Assembly (NCBI GenBank): GCA_947258655.1
Contig: CAMYJD010000020.1
Span: forward strand, 39,154-103,153
Source: an uncultured Gammaproteobacteria bacterium
Lineage (GTDB): Bacteria; Pseudomonadota; Gammaproteobacteria; JAADHQ01
Direction of reading: 5' to 3'
DNA: 64,000 bases
Shown here: in pieces, positions 1-8,607 of the stretch
Layout of the letters: each line of letters begins with the position of its first letter
Position numbering within the stretch: position 1 is the first letter of the stretch
Position numbers and translations under genes: made by a program
Notes under the pieces: model-generated
What the model was told of the DNA's origin: nothing
Database searches by the model: none
Seen by the model: the letters and a program-made list of their open reading frames with translations, nothing else

Positions 1-2
1 TC

Positions 3-998
3 TTATATGTCGAGGATAGCAAGACAGCGGCGATGATTACCCGCCACATTATGGAAAAACAGGGCCTCAAGATCACCCATACCACCACCGCCGAAGATGC
101 ACTCAAGTTACTTGAGGATGCAGCCCAATCAACGGATCCAAATGACGGCTTCGATATTATCGTCACAGACTTTTACCTGAAGGGTAACCTGACCGGCGGC
201 GATCTGTTACATGCAGTCAGGACACGACTACACTACTCACACCAGGAGATGCCGGTTCTGATTGTAACGGTGCCCGATAATGCCCAGAAGCAGGCCGAAG
301 TCTTTCATGCCGGCGCCAATGATTTTGTCACCAAGCCAATCATCGAGGAGATCCTGATAGCGCGGATACACTCTTTATTGCTGATCAAGCAGCAATTTAA
401 TGCGCTCAAGCGCCAGGCAGAGGAAATGCGCCTGATTGCCGCAACAGACAGCCTGACCGGTGTCAAAAGTAAACGCTACTTGCTGGATAATGGTGAAAAA
501 TTTGTCTCCGATATGGACAACCACCCAGCCTGCGCCTTCTTGCTGGATATTGATCACTTCAAAATGATTAACGATGAGAAAGGGCATATAACCGGTGACC
601 ATGTCCTGTCAGAGCTTGGCGGCCTGCTCAATGACAGTTTTTCCAAAGACTCGATTATTGTACGCTTCGGCGGCGAGGAATTTGCGATTATCCTGCCCAG
701 GACCAGTATAGAAACAGCCAAGATCAAGGCCGAGGCCATTCGCCGCAAGGTTGAGCGCCTGATGCCGGTCAGTCTTCCGATTACGATCAGTCTTGGTATC
801 GCGTCTACGCTGGATCACCCCGATATTGACCTCAATACCTTGCTGCAACTGGCAGACAAGGCACTTTATGCCGCCAAGGAAGGAGGCAGAAACCGCATCT
901 GTATCCACTCGGCACAGTCCGTTGAACATTTGATATTACCCGACATGGATTCAGGAATATTCGAATTTCTCAATCAGGGCGATCCTGTCCCCCCATAA
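3..998 (+). CDS. Response regulator with C-terminal GGDEF domain (5' partial)
   Basis: The frame is open to the left edge (first visible residues LYVEDSKTAAM), so the true start is upstream and only a few N-terminal residues are missing. The first ~120 residues are a CheY-like receiver with the phospho-acceptor Asp in IVTDFYLKG and the conserved Lys in FVTKPI. A short linker leads to a GGDEF domain with an intact active-site loop, RFGGEEF, so it probably makes cyclic di-GMP when phosphorylated. The usual RxxD inhibitory site five residues before GGEEF is absent (FSKD instead), suggesting weak product inhibition. The partner kinase is not visible. The domain calls are secure; the physiological output is unknown. 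Confidence 0.93.
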   Translation, partial: LYVEDSKTAAMITRHIMEKQGLKITHTTTAEDALKLLEDAAQSTDPNDGFDIIVTDFYLKGNLTGGDLLHAVRTRLHYSHQEMPVLIVTVPDNAQKQAEVFHAGANDFVTKPIIEEILIARIHSLLLIKQQFNALKRQAEEMRLIAATDSLTGVKSKRYLLDNGEKFVSDMDNHPACAFLLDIDHFKMINDEKGHITGDHVLSELGGLLNDSFSKDSIIVRFGGEEFAIILPRTSIETAKIKAEAIRRKVERLMPVSLPITISLGIASTLDHPDIDLNTLLQLADKALYAAKEGGRNRICIHSAQSVEHLILPDMDSGIFEFLNQGDPVPP

Positions 999-1068
999 TA
1001 TATTGATTATAAAGCTATTATTAAATAATCCATAAATGGAACTAAATATTGTTTTGTCCTTCTAATAA

Positions 1069-1095
1069 TTAGCACTCATTATGATAGAGTGCTAA
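1069..1095 (+). promoter_or_regulatory. CIRCE operator upstream of rpoH
   Basis: TTAGCACTC, a 9-base spacer, then GAGTGCTAA: a perfect match in both arms and spacing to CIRCE, the operator of the heat-shock repressor HrcA. It ends 39 bases before the rpoH start codon. A TTGTCC hexamer at 1054-1059 with a 17-base gap to CATTAT (1077-1082), or TATGAT at 1080-1085, would put the promoter -10 inside the operator, so bound HrcA should block initiation. The match is read directly; regulation of rpoH is inferred. Confidence 0.9.
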
Positions 1096-1134
1096 AATAG
1101 ATTACGAGATCGAGATACAGGAGAACACCACATT

Positions 1135-1998
1135 ATGAATAATGCCCTTAGCGTCACTACTTACAACAGCACCATGCAAGCATTGACGGGCAATATTGAA
1201 TCCTACATCCAGTCAGTTAATGCATTTCCGGTTATCAGTAGGGAGGATGAGCAGGAACTGGCTGTCAAGCTGCAACAGGACAATGACCTGGCAGCAGCGC
1301 GCCAACTGATACTGCCGCATTTGCGCTTTGTCGTTTATATTGCGCGCGGTTATAACGGTTATGGGCTGCCGCTGGCTGACCTGATACAGGAAGGTAACAT
1401 TGGCCTGATGAAAGCGATCAAACGCTTTGATCCGCAGCGAGGCGTACGCCTGGTATCCTTCGCGGTTCACTGGATCAGGGCGGAAATCCATGAATATATC
1501 CTGCGCAACTGGCGCATTGTGAAGGTCGCTACAACCAAGGCCCAGCGCAAGCTGTTCTTCAACTTGCGCAGCGCCAAGAATCGTCTCGGCTGGCTCAATA
1601 AAGAAGAGGTCGATAATGTCGCCAGGGACCTCGGTGTCAAGGCGGAAACAGTCCTGGAAATGGAATCCCGCCTGAGTGGCCAGGATATCGGTTTTGATGG
1701 CTATAGTGACGATGGTGATGACCATGAGTACCTTGCACCTGCAGCCTATCTTGCCCATGACAGCGAAGACCCGGCTGCTGCAATCGAGCATAGTGATCTG
1801 TCTGGTCAGCAAAGCGAGCAGTTACATGCAGCCCTGTCGACACTGGATGCACGTAGTCAGGACATTCTGGCAGCGCGTTGGCTACAGGAAGACAAGCTGA
1901 CATTGCATGCGCTCGCGGCCAAGTACAATATCTCTGCGGAACGTGTCAGGCAGCTGGAGAACAATGCTCTGAAGAAACTGAAACAGGCCATGACATAG
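1135..1998 (+). CDS. rpoH: RNA polymerase heat-shock sigma factor RpoH (sigma-32)
   Basis: At 287 residues this has the normal length of sigma-32. Region 2 is clear ([19 protein letters not shown], then [21 protein letters not shown]). The RpoH box QRKLFFNLR lies at about residue 137 and is the signature separating RpoH from other sigma-70 proteins. The region 4 helix-turn-helix is at the C-terminus ([27 protein letters not shown]). AGGAGA ten bases before the ATG supports the start. It directs polymerase to heat-shock promoters (chaperones, proteases). A perfect CIRCE element precedes it, so transcription is probably repressed by HrcA. An RNA-thermometer leader was not evident in the short 5' region. 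Confidence 0.96.
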   Translation: MNNALSVTTYNSTMQALTGNIESYIQSVNAFPVISREDEQELAVKLQQDNDLAAARQLILPHLRFVVYIARGYNGYGLPLADLIQEGNIGLMKAIKRFDPQRGVRLVSFAVHWIRAEIHEYILRNWRIVKVATTKAQRKLFFNLRSAKNRLGWLNKEEVDNVARDLGVKAETVLEMESRLSGQDIGFDGYSDDGDDHEYLAPAAYLAHDSEDPAAAIEHSDLSGQQSEQLHAALSTLDARSQDILAARWLQEDKLTLHALAAKYNISAERVRQLENNALKKLKQAMT

Positions 1999-2005
1999 AC
2001 CCTGC

Positions 2006-2037
2006 GCCACGGACGTTTAACAGTTTACGTCCGTGGC
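2006..2037 (+). terminator. Stem-loop after rpoH
   Basis: GCCACGGACGT (2006-2016) pairs perfectly with ACGTCCGTGGC (2027-2037) around a 10-base loop, starting eight bases after the rpoH stop codon. There is no U-run behind it, so it may be a 3'-end stabiliser or an imperfect terminator. Confidence 0.5.
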
Positions 2038-2254
2038 CAGATCTATTAAGCGCAGCGCTGCAGATATCTACACCGATTACGTAAATTCCTTCCTTTTTTC
2101 AACAATCATACCCGGCCTGATCCGTATTCGTCCGCACTACCGACGATCGTTACCGCATCACGCATAATTTTCACAACAGAATCCATGCGCACGAGCGCTT
2201 CTTAGCCGTTATCAGCACAATCATCGCGATAACAACATTATCTGGCACCCAGGC

Positions 2255-2288
2255 ATAAAAAACGGCCTCACCCGAAGGTGAGGCCGTT
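2255..2288 (-). terminator. Rho-independent terminator of the 29-residue ORF
   Basis: A perfect 12-bp stem AACGGCCTCACC / GGTGAGGCCGTT (2261-2272 and 2277-2288) with a four-base loop. Read leftward it is followed by TTTTTT, so it terminates minus-strand transcripts, 28 bases after the stop codon of the small ORF at 2316-2405. Confidence 0.85.
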
Positions 2289-2315
2289 AAAGAGCAAGCG
2301 ATACCTGCTCGTTAA

Positions 2316-2405
2316 TTATGCCAGTACGACTGACAGGAATGACAACCAACTGGTAACAACGAGCACTATTATTATCACCAGAGGTAAATTCTGAAATGTA
2401 AACAT
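2316..2405 (-). CDS. 29-residue single-span membrane mini-protein
   Basis: A short minus-strand frame starts at an ATG preceded by AGGAG at ideal spacing. It encodes MFTFQNLPL followed by an almost entirely hydrophobic stretch (VIIIVLVVTSWLSFLSVVLA), so nearly the whole protein would be one membrane helix. Its own terminator lies 28 bases downstream. A -10-like TATAAG (2436-2441) lies upstream next to a palindrome at 2459-2490, making it a self-contained transcription unit facing rpoH. I recognise no family. Size and composition recall type I toxin peptides and small membrane regulators; either role is speculation. Confidence 0.6.
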   Translation of the reverse strand: MFTFQNLPLVIIIVLVVTSWLSFLSVVLA

Positions 2406-2458
2406 GGGTAGCTCCTAAATCTATATAAGAGATATCTTATATTACATCTCTGTCTGGT

Positions 2459-2490
2459 GCAATAATTGTGAACGTCACAGAAATTATTGC
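2459..2490 (-). promoter_or_regulatory. Palindromic operator-like site before the mini-protein
   Basis: Outer arms GCAATAATT (2459-2467) and AATTATTGC (2482-2490) are exact inverted repeats, with an inner GTGA-ACG-TCAC. The centre lies about 44 bases upstream of the start point predicted from TATAAG at 2436-2441, where no good -35 hexamer is present. That spacing suits an activator. The GTGA half-sites are three bases apart, not the six of a CRP site, so the regulator is unknown. Confidence 0.45.
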
Positions 2491-2589
2491 AAGGGCAAAA
2501 CAGCCTTATTTGGAAATAAATTCAGAATTAATTTATATATATAAATCAGTTACTTAACAATCTACCTGGAAATATATCCCGTAAAATCA

Positions 2590-2628
2590 GAGGGCTACGA
2601 TTTTTGTGAAAATAGCCGAAATGCCCTC
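2590..2628 (-). terminator. Possible terminator of the FHA-pilus-kinase operon
   Basis: GAGGGC (2590-2595) and GCCCTC (2623-2628) with an inner GGCTA/TAGCC pairing form a stem-loop about 70 bases beyond the FHA gene stop codon. Read leftward it is followed by a short TTTT. This is a weak candidate. Confidence 0.3.
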
Positions 2629-2696
2629 CTTTCCATGCAGTTTAAGTGGGTATGATTTACACCTTTACCCTTTGTTCTTTTCCCTTTGCCCTTCCG

Positions 2697-3368
2697 TTAA
2701 TTTAAATACACGAATTCCATTTGAAAATCGGCGATTTCGATAATGTCATGCTCGTTCAATTTAACGGAATCGACAGTAATGGGGGCGCCATTGATTAGTG
2801 GCGTAAATTCGGCGGTCACGGGCTTCTTGCCCTGATAAACGGCTATGCTATAGCCATCCATGCCTCTTGCAATCGTAGCCAGTGTCTTGCCCTTGAATCC
2901 GATGGTATTGAGTGGCTTACGCATTTCCATGACCACATTGGCGCAGGGGCCATTCAATAGTTTAGCTGCGCCCAGGGGCATACCTTTTAGATCATCACTC
3001 AATGGATTATTGGTATCGATCATGCGCGTTTCATCCATCTCGGCCTTGATAAACATCGTCGGCTCATAATCAACATTGTCTTCCGAAAAGTAGGTAAACT
3101 GGTGCGAGCCGATCTGGATGATATCACCATGCATCAACAGCAATTTATTAATGTAGTTACCATTAACCAGCGTGCCATTGGTCGTGCGCAAATCCTCAAT
3201 AAAGGTGTCGTTGCCGATATTTGTCAACAATGCATGCCTGCCACTGATCGTCATATCATTTACCTGGATATCATTACCATGACGGCGACCGATAGAGATA
3301 CTGTCCTTGTTGACAGGGAATTCCTTCAGAATTGCGCCATCCAGTGTCATGATGAGTTTTACTGTCAT
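2697..3368 (-). CDS. FHA-domain protein
   Basis: A 223-residue soluble protein. Residues ~1-90 are a forkhead-associated phosphothreonine-binding domain with the signature G27-R28 and S42-x-x-H45 (SIGRRHGND...TISGRH) and the TTNGTLVNG strand-loop. The C-terminal ~75 residues (LNGAPITVDSVKLNEHDIIEIADFQMEFVYLN) have the strand pattern of a second, degenerate FHA fold. It is the last gene of a leftward run after two PilT-type ATPases and a Ser/Thr kinase, so it probably reads phosphothreonine marks made by that kinase. FHA identity is secure; the partner is inferred from position. The sequence after the stop belongs to the purine-rich repeat family. Confidence 0.9.
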   Translation of the reverse strand: MTVKLIMTLDGAILKEFPVNKDSISIGRRHGNDIQVNDMTISGRHALLTNIGNDTFIEDLRTTNGTLVNGNYINKLLLMHGDIIQIGSHQFTYFSEDNVDYEPTMFIKAEMDETRMIDTNNPLSDDLKGMPLGAAKLLNGPCANVVMEMRKPLNTIGFKGKTLATIARGMDGYSIAVYQGKKPVTAEFTPLINGAPITVDSVKLNEHDIIEIADFQMEFVYLN

Positions 3369-3395
3369 GTGCTAGCCTTGATTAATATTGGAAAT

Positions 3396-4484
3396 TTAAC
3401 TGAAGACCTCGTCCTGTAACAGACGATACTGCTCGAATTGCGATTTATGCTGTGCATGCTTGTATGCCTCAGTACCTGATATCAGTTTTTCATCGAGCAG
3501 CCTGCGCAAGGCATAGTCGAGGGTTTGCATCCCTTGCATGGCGCTACTCTGGATCACATTATCCAGCTGTTCAGGTCTGCCATCGCGGATGATATTAGCG
3601 ACAGCGGGATTATTGACCAACACCTCGATGGCAGCCAGCCTGCCACGATTATCTACCGTTCGTACCAGCTTCTGCGAGATTACGCCACACAATGATGTCG
3701 ATAACATGGTGCGAATATAGGGTTCATCAGTGGCTGGAAACACATTGATAATGCGTTCTATGGTTGCCGCAGCACTATTGGTATGCAGGGTACCCATGAC
3801 CAGGATACCCATTTCGGCAGCCGTTACCGCCAGACTGATGGTATCGTGATCACGCATTTCCCCGACCAGGATAACATCGGGATCTTCACGCAAGGCCGAG
3901 CGTAGGGCATGCGCAAAACTGTCGGTATGCGTACCTATTTCACGTTGGCTAATGAGACAGCTCTTGTTCTTGTGGGCGTACTCGATCGGGTCCTCAATCG
4001 TGATGATATGGCCCTTACGCGATAAATTGATATAATCGACAACTGCGGCCAGTGTTGTTGATTTGCCGGAGCCCGTAGGCCCGGTTACCAGTATCAATCC
4101 TTTCTTGCTATTTGCCAGTGTTTTCATAACCGGCGGTAGTCGCAGTTCCTCCATCGTCATGATTTGCTCGGGAATGGTCCTGAATACTGCACCGACACCA
4201 CCAACGTGACGAAACAGGTTTACCCTGAATCGCGACAGACCACTCACTTCATAGGAAAAATCCACGCCACCATGCAGGTCAAATTCAGCCTTTTTCTTCT
4301 CGCTCATGACCTGGGTCATCAGATCCATGACCTCGTCCTCGCTAAGATCACGATATTTAATCGGATAGATATCTCCAAACAAGCGCATACGCGGCGGGTT
4401 TCCCGACACCAGATGCAGGTCTGATCCACCCTGTTCAACGACCAGTTCAAGAAATGCATTTATGCGTTTATTAACGGGTTCCAT
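3396..4484 (-). CDS. PilT/PilU-family type IV pilus ATPase (downstream copy)
   Basis: A 362-residue secretion-type ATPase. An N-terminal PAS-like region (SDLHLVSGNPPRMRLFG) precedes the RecA-like core with Walker A GPTGSGKST at 135-143, the Asp-box IEDPIEYAH, Walker B DVILVGEMRD at 203-212 and the His-box GTLHTNSA at 231-238. The end (ANIIRDGRPEQL...GMQTLDYAL) matches PilT/PilU proteins that power pilus retraction. It starts two bases after the preceding ATPase gene, so the pair is co-translated. Pilin and assembly genes are absent here, so this pair may be additional to the canonical pilT-pilU. Which copy is PilT-like and which PilU-like cannot be settled by eye. Confidence 0.92.
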   Translation of the reverse strand: MEPVNKRINAFLELVVEQGGSDLHLVSGNPPRMRLFGDIYPIKYRDLSEDEVMDLMTQVMSEKKKAEFDLHGGVDFSYEVSGLSRFRVNLFRHVGGVGAVFRTIPEQIMTMEELRLPPVMKTLANSKKGLILVTGPTGSGKSTTLAAVVDYINLSRKGHIITIEDPIEYAHKNKSCLISQREIGTHTDSFAHALRSALREDPDVILVGEMRDHDTISLAVTAAEMGILVMGTLHTNSAAATIERIINVFPATDEPYIRTMLSTSLCGVISQKLVRTVDNRGRLAAIEVLVNNPAVANIIRDGRPEQLDNVIQSSAMQGMQTLDYALRRLLDEKLISGTEAYKHAQHKSQFEQYRLLQDEVFS

Positions 4485-4486
4485 AG

Positions 4487-5581
4487 CTAGCTGATAGACA
4501 GATTGATTGATGGAAGAATATCGGCATTTGTGACAAATTGCTGGAACTGCTTTTTATCGCTTGCATGAATATAGGCGTCATCGGGATCGATTTCCTTGTT
4601 CCTGAGCGCTGCCAACAGGGCCTGATCCATTAATTGCATACCCTTGTCAGCACCGGTCTGTAGTACCCCGGGAATCTGGTGGATCTTGCCGCTCAGGATC
4701 AGGCTGGAAATGGCAGGCACATTCAGCATGACTTCGAGTATGGCCTTACGATCCCTGCCATCAGCCGTGCGCACGAGTTTCTGACTAATAACGCCGCGTA
4801 GATTCTGCGCCATAAATGTGGATGCCTGCGCCTTCTGCTCGGTGGGCATGGCATCAATGATGCGGTCCAGTGACTTGACCGCTGACGATGTATGCAATGT
4901 ACCCAATACCAGGTGTCCGGTTTCGGCCGCAGTCATCGCCAACAATATGGTTTCCGGGTCACGCAACTCGCCAACCAGGATAACATCAGGATCTTCACGC
5001 AAGGCCGAACGCAGGCCATCGGCAAAGGTTTCGACATGTTGACCCAGTTCGCGCTGTACTACCAGCGACAGCTTGCTTTGATAGACAAACTCGACTGGAT
5101 CTTCGAGGGTAATGATATTGAGCCGGCGGTTACTGTTCAGATAATTGATCATCGCAGCCAACGTGGTCGATTTACCGGTACCTGTTGCACCGGTAACAAG
5201 CACGAGACCGTTATTGGTCTGGATCATGTTTTCGACAACCTTGGGCAGACCCAATTCATCAAGCGTCGGAATCTTCGGTGCGATCACCCTGAAGGTTGCA
5301 CCAAGACCACCTACCTTGTGAAAGATATTGACACGGAAACGGCCAACTTCCTCATGCTCATAGGAAAAATCCAGGTCTTCGCCATTCTCGCTACGTGTTT
5401 TGAATGCCGGCGACATGATTTCATAAACCAGGTCCTGCAATTCCGCCGCCGTCAGGTCACGGTATTTTATCGGATTGAGTTCACCCAATTGTCGGACCAG
5501 TGGTGGCGAACCCACAGCAAAATGAATATCCGAGCAGTTCTGCTCCCTGCCAAGTTGTAGAAATGCGTTAATACGCGCCAT
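4487..5581 (-). CDS. PilT/PilU-family type IV pilus ATPase (upstream copy)
   Basis: A 364-residue paralogue of its downstream neighbour: SDIHFAVGSPPLVRQLG at the N-terminus, Walker A GATGTGKST at 131-139, Walker B DVILVGELRD near 200, His-box GTLHTSSA, and a C-terminal region (ISSLILSGKIHQIPGVLQTGADKGMQLMDQAL) like that of retraction ATPases. Its start overlaps the kinase stop codon by one base (TGATG), showing translational coupling. Two linked retraction-type ATPases beside a kinase, phosphatase and FHA reader suggest phosphorylation-controlled twitching or pilus retraction; this is inference from gene order. Confidence 0.92.
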   Translation of the reverse strand: MARINAFLQLGREQNCSDIHFAVGSPPLVRQLGELNPIKYRDLTAAELQDLVYEIMSPAFKTRSENGEDLDFSYEHEEVGRFRVNIFHKVGGLGATFRVIAPKIPTLDELGLPKVVENMIQTNNGLVLVTGATGTGKSTTLAAMINYLNSNRRLNIITLEDPVEFVYQSKLSLVVQRELGQHVETFADGLRSALREDPDVILVGELRDPETILLAMTAAETGHLVLGTLHTSSAVKSLDRIIDAMPTEQKAQASTFMAQNLRGVISQKLVRTADGRDRKAILEVMLNVPAISSLILSGKIHQIPGVLQTGADKGMQLMDQALLAALRNKEIDPDDAYIHASDKKQFQQFVTNADILPSINLSIS

Positions 5582-7992
5582 CAGGACATCTCCTGTAATA
5601 GCTGATCAAGGTCTGCGCGCAATGATGCAAAAGTCTGGTAACGCTGTTGGGGTTCTACGGCCATGCACTTGCGGATAATACTTTCCAGTTTCTCCGGGAT
5701 TTGCTCATTCAATTCCCGTGGTTTGGCAGCCTTGCCTTCGACATGCTTCAGCAAGGTCGACATCGGGTCTTTTTCGTCATAAGGAGGTCGTCCTGTAAAT
5801 ATACGATACATGATAACCCCAAGACTGTAGATGTCTGTACGCGAGTCTATGTCTTCACCACGTGCCTGCTCCGGCGCCATGTAGGTCGGTGTACCCACCA
5901 ATACGCCGGTCTTGGTGATTCTACCATCCATATTGGAGGCCGCGGCCGCAAGACCGAAATCAACAATTTTCACCTGATCATTATCGTTGATAAGGATATT
6001 GGCCGGCTTTAAATCGCGATGTACAACATGGACCTGCTGGGCAGTCGTCATACCACGGCAAAGATCCCTGAGGATCTTCACCATACGCTTTATATCTGTA
6101 GCAGCACCCCTGTCGAGTTCGTCCGCGAGGGAATGGCTAGGGAAATATTCCATTGAAATGGCATAGGATTTTCCAAATGTCAGGAAGTCATAGATGCGGA
6201 TAATATTCTCGTGGGTAACCTTGCGTGCATACCGTAACTCATGGGTAAAACGCTGGACGACCGATTCATCACTGGCAAATGACGGGTTCAGGAACTTCAG
6301 TATATATTCATCATCAACAACTTCATCATGTACCAGGACCACGGTACCGAAACCGCCCTTACCCACGCGCTTGATCACCTTGTAACGATTGGCAATAGCA
6401 TCACCTTCACGTAATCGATCTGCGTCAATAAGGATTACCGAATGTCTTTCCTTTTCGATTCTGGGGTTGAATTTGATTTCAGACGAACTCTTTTCCTGCT
6501 CTGCAACGGCAGGGACAGCATGCTCGCTCAGCAGGTCAATACCGGATCGGCTGAGCACCTGGGTCTTGCCGGCAAATCGATCTGCCAGGTCGGCTGCGGT
6601 CTCGCTGGCCAGCGCCTTAATTTCCTCATCATTGATGGAAATCATCTGCGTGACGGCCTTTTGCACCTGTTCGGCATTATTCTCATCGGCCAGCTGTGAT
6701 AGAGCGGCTATGGCCTCCTTTTGCACTGATGGATGATTGGTTGCCAGGGCCTTGATCAAATCCTGCACCGACTCAACATCACCCAGACTGGCGAGCGCGC
6801 GTATCGCCACCTGTACGGTCTGCGGATCCTTGCCCAGGAGTTCCCGCAGTGGTTTGACCGCCTTCTCATTACCCATCGAAGCAAGCGCATCTGCGGCACG
6901 TTCCCGTACCCACCAGTCTTCGTCCTTGAGCGCCTCAACCAGGCTAGCAAAGGCGCGCTCATCCTTGCTGGTATTCAGTATCTCTACAGCGGTACGGCGT
7001 AAGAATGGATCTTTGTCCCTGATCAACGCTAACACTGCATCGACGACCCTCGGCCCACCAATCGATCCGAGTGCATCTGCCGAGCGCACACGTACCCACC
7101 AGTCCTGGTCACGCAAGGCCATCAGTAGATCCTTGATTGCGCGTGTGTCGCCGACCTCGTTCAATACCTCTACAGCTGCACGACGGATATATTCTGATTC
7201 ATCCTGCAGGTACTCGATCAGGTATTTAACAGTACTGGCATCGTTAAGGCGTATCAGTGTTTCTATTGCCTTGGACTGCACCATCATGTCTGGATCACGT
7301 AACAGCTTACAGATGACCTGTGCCGGGACGGGGATATCCATACCGGCCAGGCCTTCCAGTGCCGCCATGCGCACATTTTTATTCGGATCCTTGAGCAGTT
7401 GAAACATTGCCGCCCTGATTTCCTCACTACTGAAAGCTGACATCAGGCGTACAACACGATAGCGGGTTTCGGCAGACTCACTTCTGGAGTAGGTGATCAG
7501 GTGCGGGACCATTTCCTGGGTACCTATCGATTCCAATATCTTGAACACGGTCTGGCGTAGGCCTGAGGATCCACTATGCAGCTCTTCGAGGAGCTTTTTC
7601 TGACTGATTCTTGCACCCTGCTGCTTGATAATATCGACGATATATTCCTTGCGGATATCATCACGCTGCAATGCATCGATCATAAGGTTGGCATCATACT
7701 TGGTGGAACTACCCAAAACCCTTTTGATAACCGGCACAATGGCATGATCATCATAGGCCAGTGTATCGAGGTAATATTCCAATGTATCATCGGTAACTAA
7801 ACCCTGCAGGAGCGACTCGAATACCTCGGCATTTTTCTCTTCGCCAAGGGCATCAAGAACCAGCGGTATCGCCGACTCACCAACTTTCTTCAAGGTCATG
7901 GTCGCCTGAATAACATCAGCAGCAGCAGGCGACACAGACGACATAATCGTATTGATCGCCTTTTTCGATTTAACTGAATCAAAAAATCCCAT
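5581..7992 (-). CDS. HEAT-repeat Ser/Thr protein kinase
   Basis: An 803-residue cytoplasmic protein with an unusual order: residues ~20-470 are tandem HEAT/PBS-type helical repeats (for example ALRDQDWWVRVRSADALGSI and ALKDEDWWVRERAADALASM), and ~535-800 is a complete Hanks-type kinase. The kinase has glycine loop GKGGFG, the ATP Lys in YILKFL, HRDLKPANIL at about 655, DFGLAAAA at about 677, and GTPTYMAPEQARGEDIDSRTDIYSLGV. All catalytic residues are present. No transmembrane span or extracellular sensor is visible, so the repeats presumably bind partners. It is followed at once by two PilT-type ATPases. The phosphatase at 9052 is the likely antagonist. Confidence 0.93.
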   Translation of the reverse strand: MGFFDSVKSKKAINTIMSSVSPAAADVIQATMTLKKVGESAIPLVLDALGEEKNAEVFESLLQGLVTDDTLEYYLDTLAYDDHAIVPVIKRVLGSSTKYDANLMIDALQRDDIRKEYIVDIIKQQGARISQKKLLEELHSGSSGLRQTVFKILESIGTQEMVPHLITYSRSESAETRYRVVRLMSAFSSEEIRAAMFQLLKDPNKNVRMAALEGLAGMDIPVPAQVICKLLRDPDMMVQSKAIETLIRLNDASTVKYLIEYLQDESEYIRRAAVEVLNEVGDTRAIKDLLMALRDQDWWVRVRSADALGSIGGPRVVDAVLALIRDKDPFLRRTAVEILNTSKDERAFASLVEALKDEDWWVRERAADALASMGNEKAVKPLRELLGKDPQTVQVAIRALASLGDVESVQDLIKALATNHPSVQKEAIAALSQLADENNAEQVQKAVTQMISINDEEIKALASETAADLADRFAGKTQVLSRSGIDLLSEHAVPAVAEQEKSSSEIKFNPRIEKERHSVILIDADRLREGDAIANRYKVIKRVGKGGFGTVVLVHDEVVDDEYILKFLNPSFASDESVVQRFTHELRYARKVTHENIIRIYDFLTFGKSYAISMEYFPSHSLADELDRGAATDIKRMVKILRDLCRGMTTAQQVHVVHRDLKPANILINDNDQVKIVDFGLAAAASNMDGRITKTGVLVGTPTYMAPEQARGEDIDSRTDIYSLGVIMYRIFTGRPPYDEKDPMSTLLKHVEGKAAKPRELNEQIPEKLESIIRKCMAVEPQQRYQTFASLRADLDQLLQEMS

Positions 7993-8145
7993 TACAGCTT
8001 CTTGTCGTATGTGTGTGCCTCGTTACCTGAATGCCAGCGTCTGGCCAATACCGGGCATAGGCAGTAAAGCGCATCCAGTTCGCCCAGATCAGGGCCGGAT
8101 TGCCATTGATTATCCGCCATACTTCCATCTGCTAAGGAATACGGC

Positions 8146-8607
8146 CTAGAGACTCTTTGCATAAATAATATAACTTTTGTTGATCAGGCTTATTTGGCCA
8201 CTATCCTGATGCAGCGGAATGAACAAATCATCACCCTTGTTCAGATGATCGTACAAACGCCTGCGGTCAGGTGGAAAAGCCGCGCAAATCTTGCCACTCA
8301 TCAACGAGCCGTCCATCATATGTAGCTCGCAGTCCATCGCCTCACTGCCCGGCTCGGAATCACCCTGGTCCTGATATTCAAGACGCACTATTGAAGATTT
8401 GCTGTAGAAACGGTATTCACCCAGTTCTTCACGATGGACGACCACGAACGTCTCGGCCTGATTGAAGAGCTCGGCCGGCGTCTCCTCACCGCTATGATGA
8501 AGGCTCTGTTCGCGAACGAAAACGGAACCCAGCACCCGTCCTTCCGGATGCACCCACAAACTGACTGACCTTTCACGCTTAGGGACCTTAAAAAATTCCG
8601 CTGACAT
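8146..8607 (-). CDS. Uncharacterised 153-residue protein of the kinase module
   Basis: A soluble protein without signal peptide or membrane span. An Arg-rich start (FKVPKRERSVSLWVHPEGRVLG) is followed by alternating beta-strand-like segments and a distinctive end (FPPDRRRLYDHLNKGDDLFIPL...INKSYIIY). The phrase RRLYDHLN...FIPL...NKSYI looks like a small conserved ligand- or target-binding domain, but I cannot assign a family with certainty. It lies upstream of the kinase on the same strand with a 153-base gap and is divergent from the PP2C gene, so a role in the same pathway is plausible. Confidence 0.72.
   Translation of the reverse strand: MSAEFFKVPKRERSVSLWVHPEGRVLGSVFVREQSLHHSGEETPAELFNQAETFVVVHREELGEYRFYSKSSIVRLEYQDQGDSEPGSEAMDCELHMMDGSLMSGKICAAFPPDRRRLYDHLNKGDDLFIPLHQDSGQISLINKSYIIYAKSL

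Larger units (their letters stand above)
1999..2315. other. Intergenic region between rpoH and the mini-protein gene
   Basis: It contains the rpoH stem-loop and the leftward terminator, both listed separately. No further open frame with a ribosome-binding site and no tRNA-like structure was found. Confidence 0.6.

Noticed and set aside
2261..2288. Terminator for rpoH
   Set aside because: The stem is perfect, but the T-run is on the minus-strand side; on the plus strand it is followed by TAAAGAGC. It is assigned to the mini-gene.
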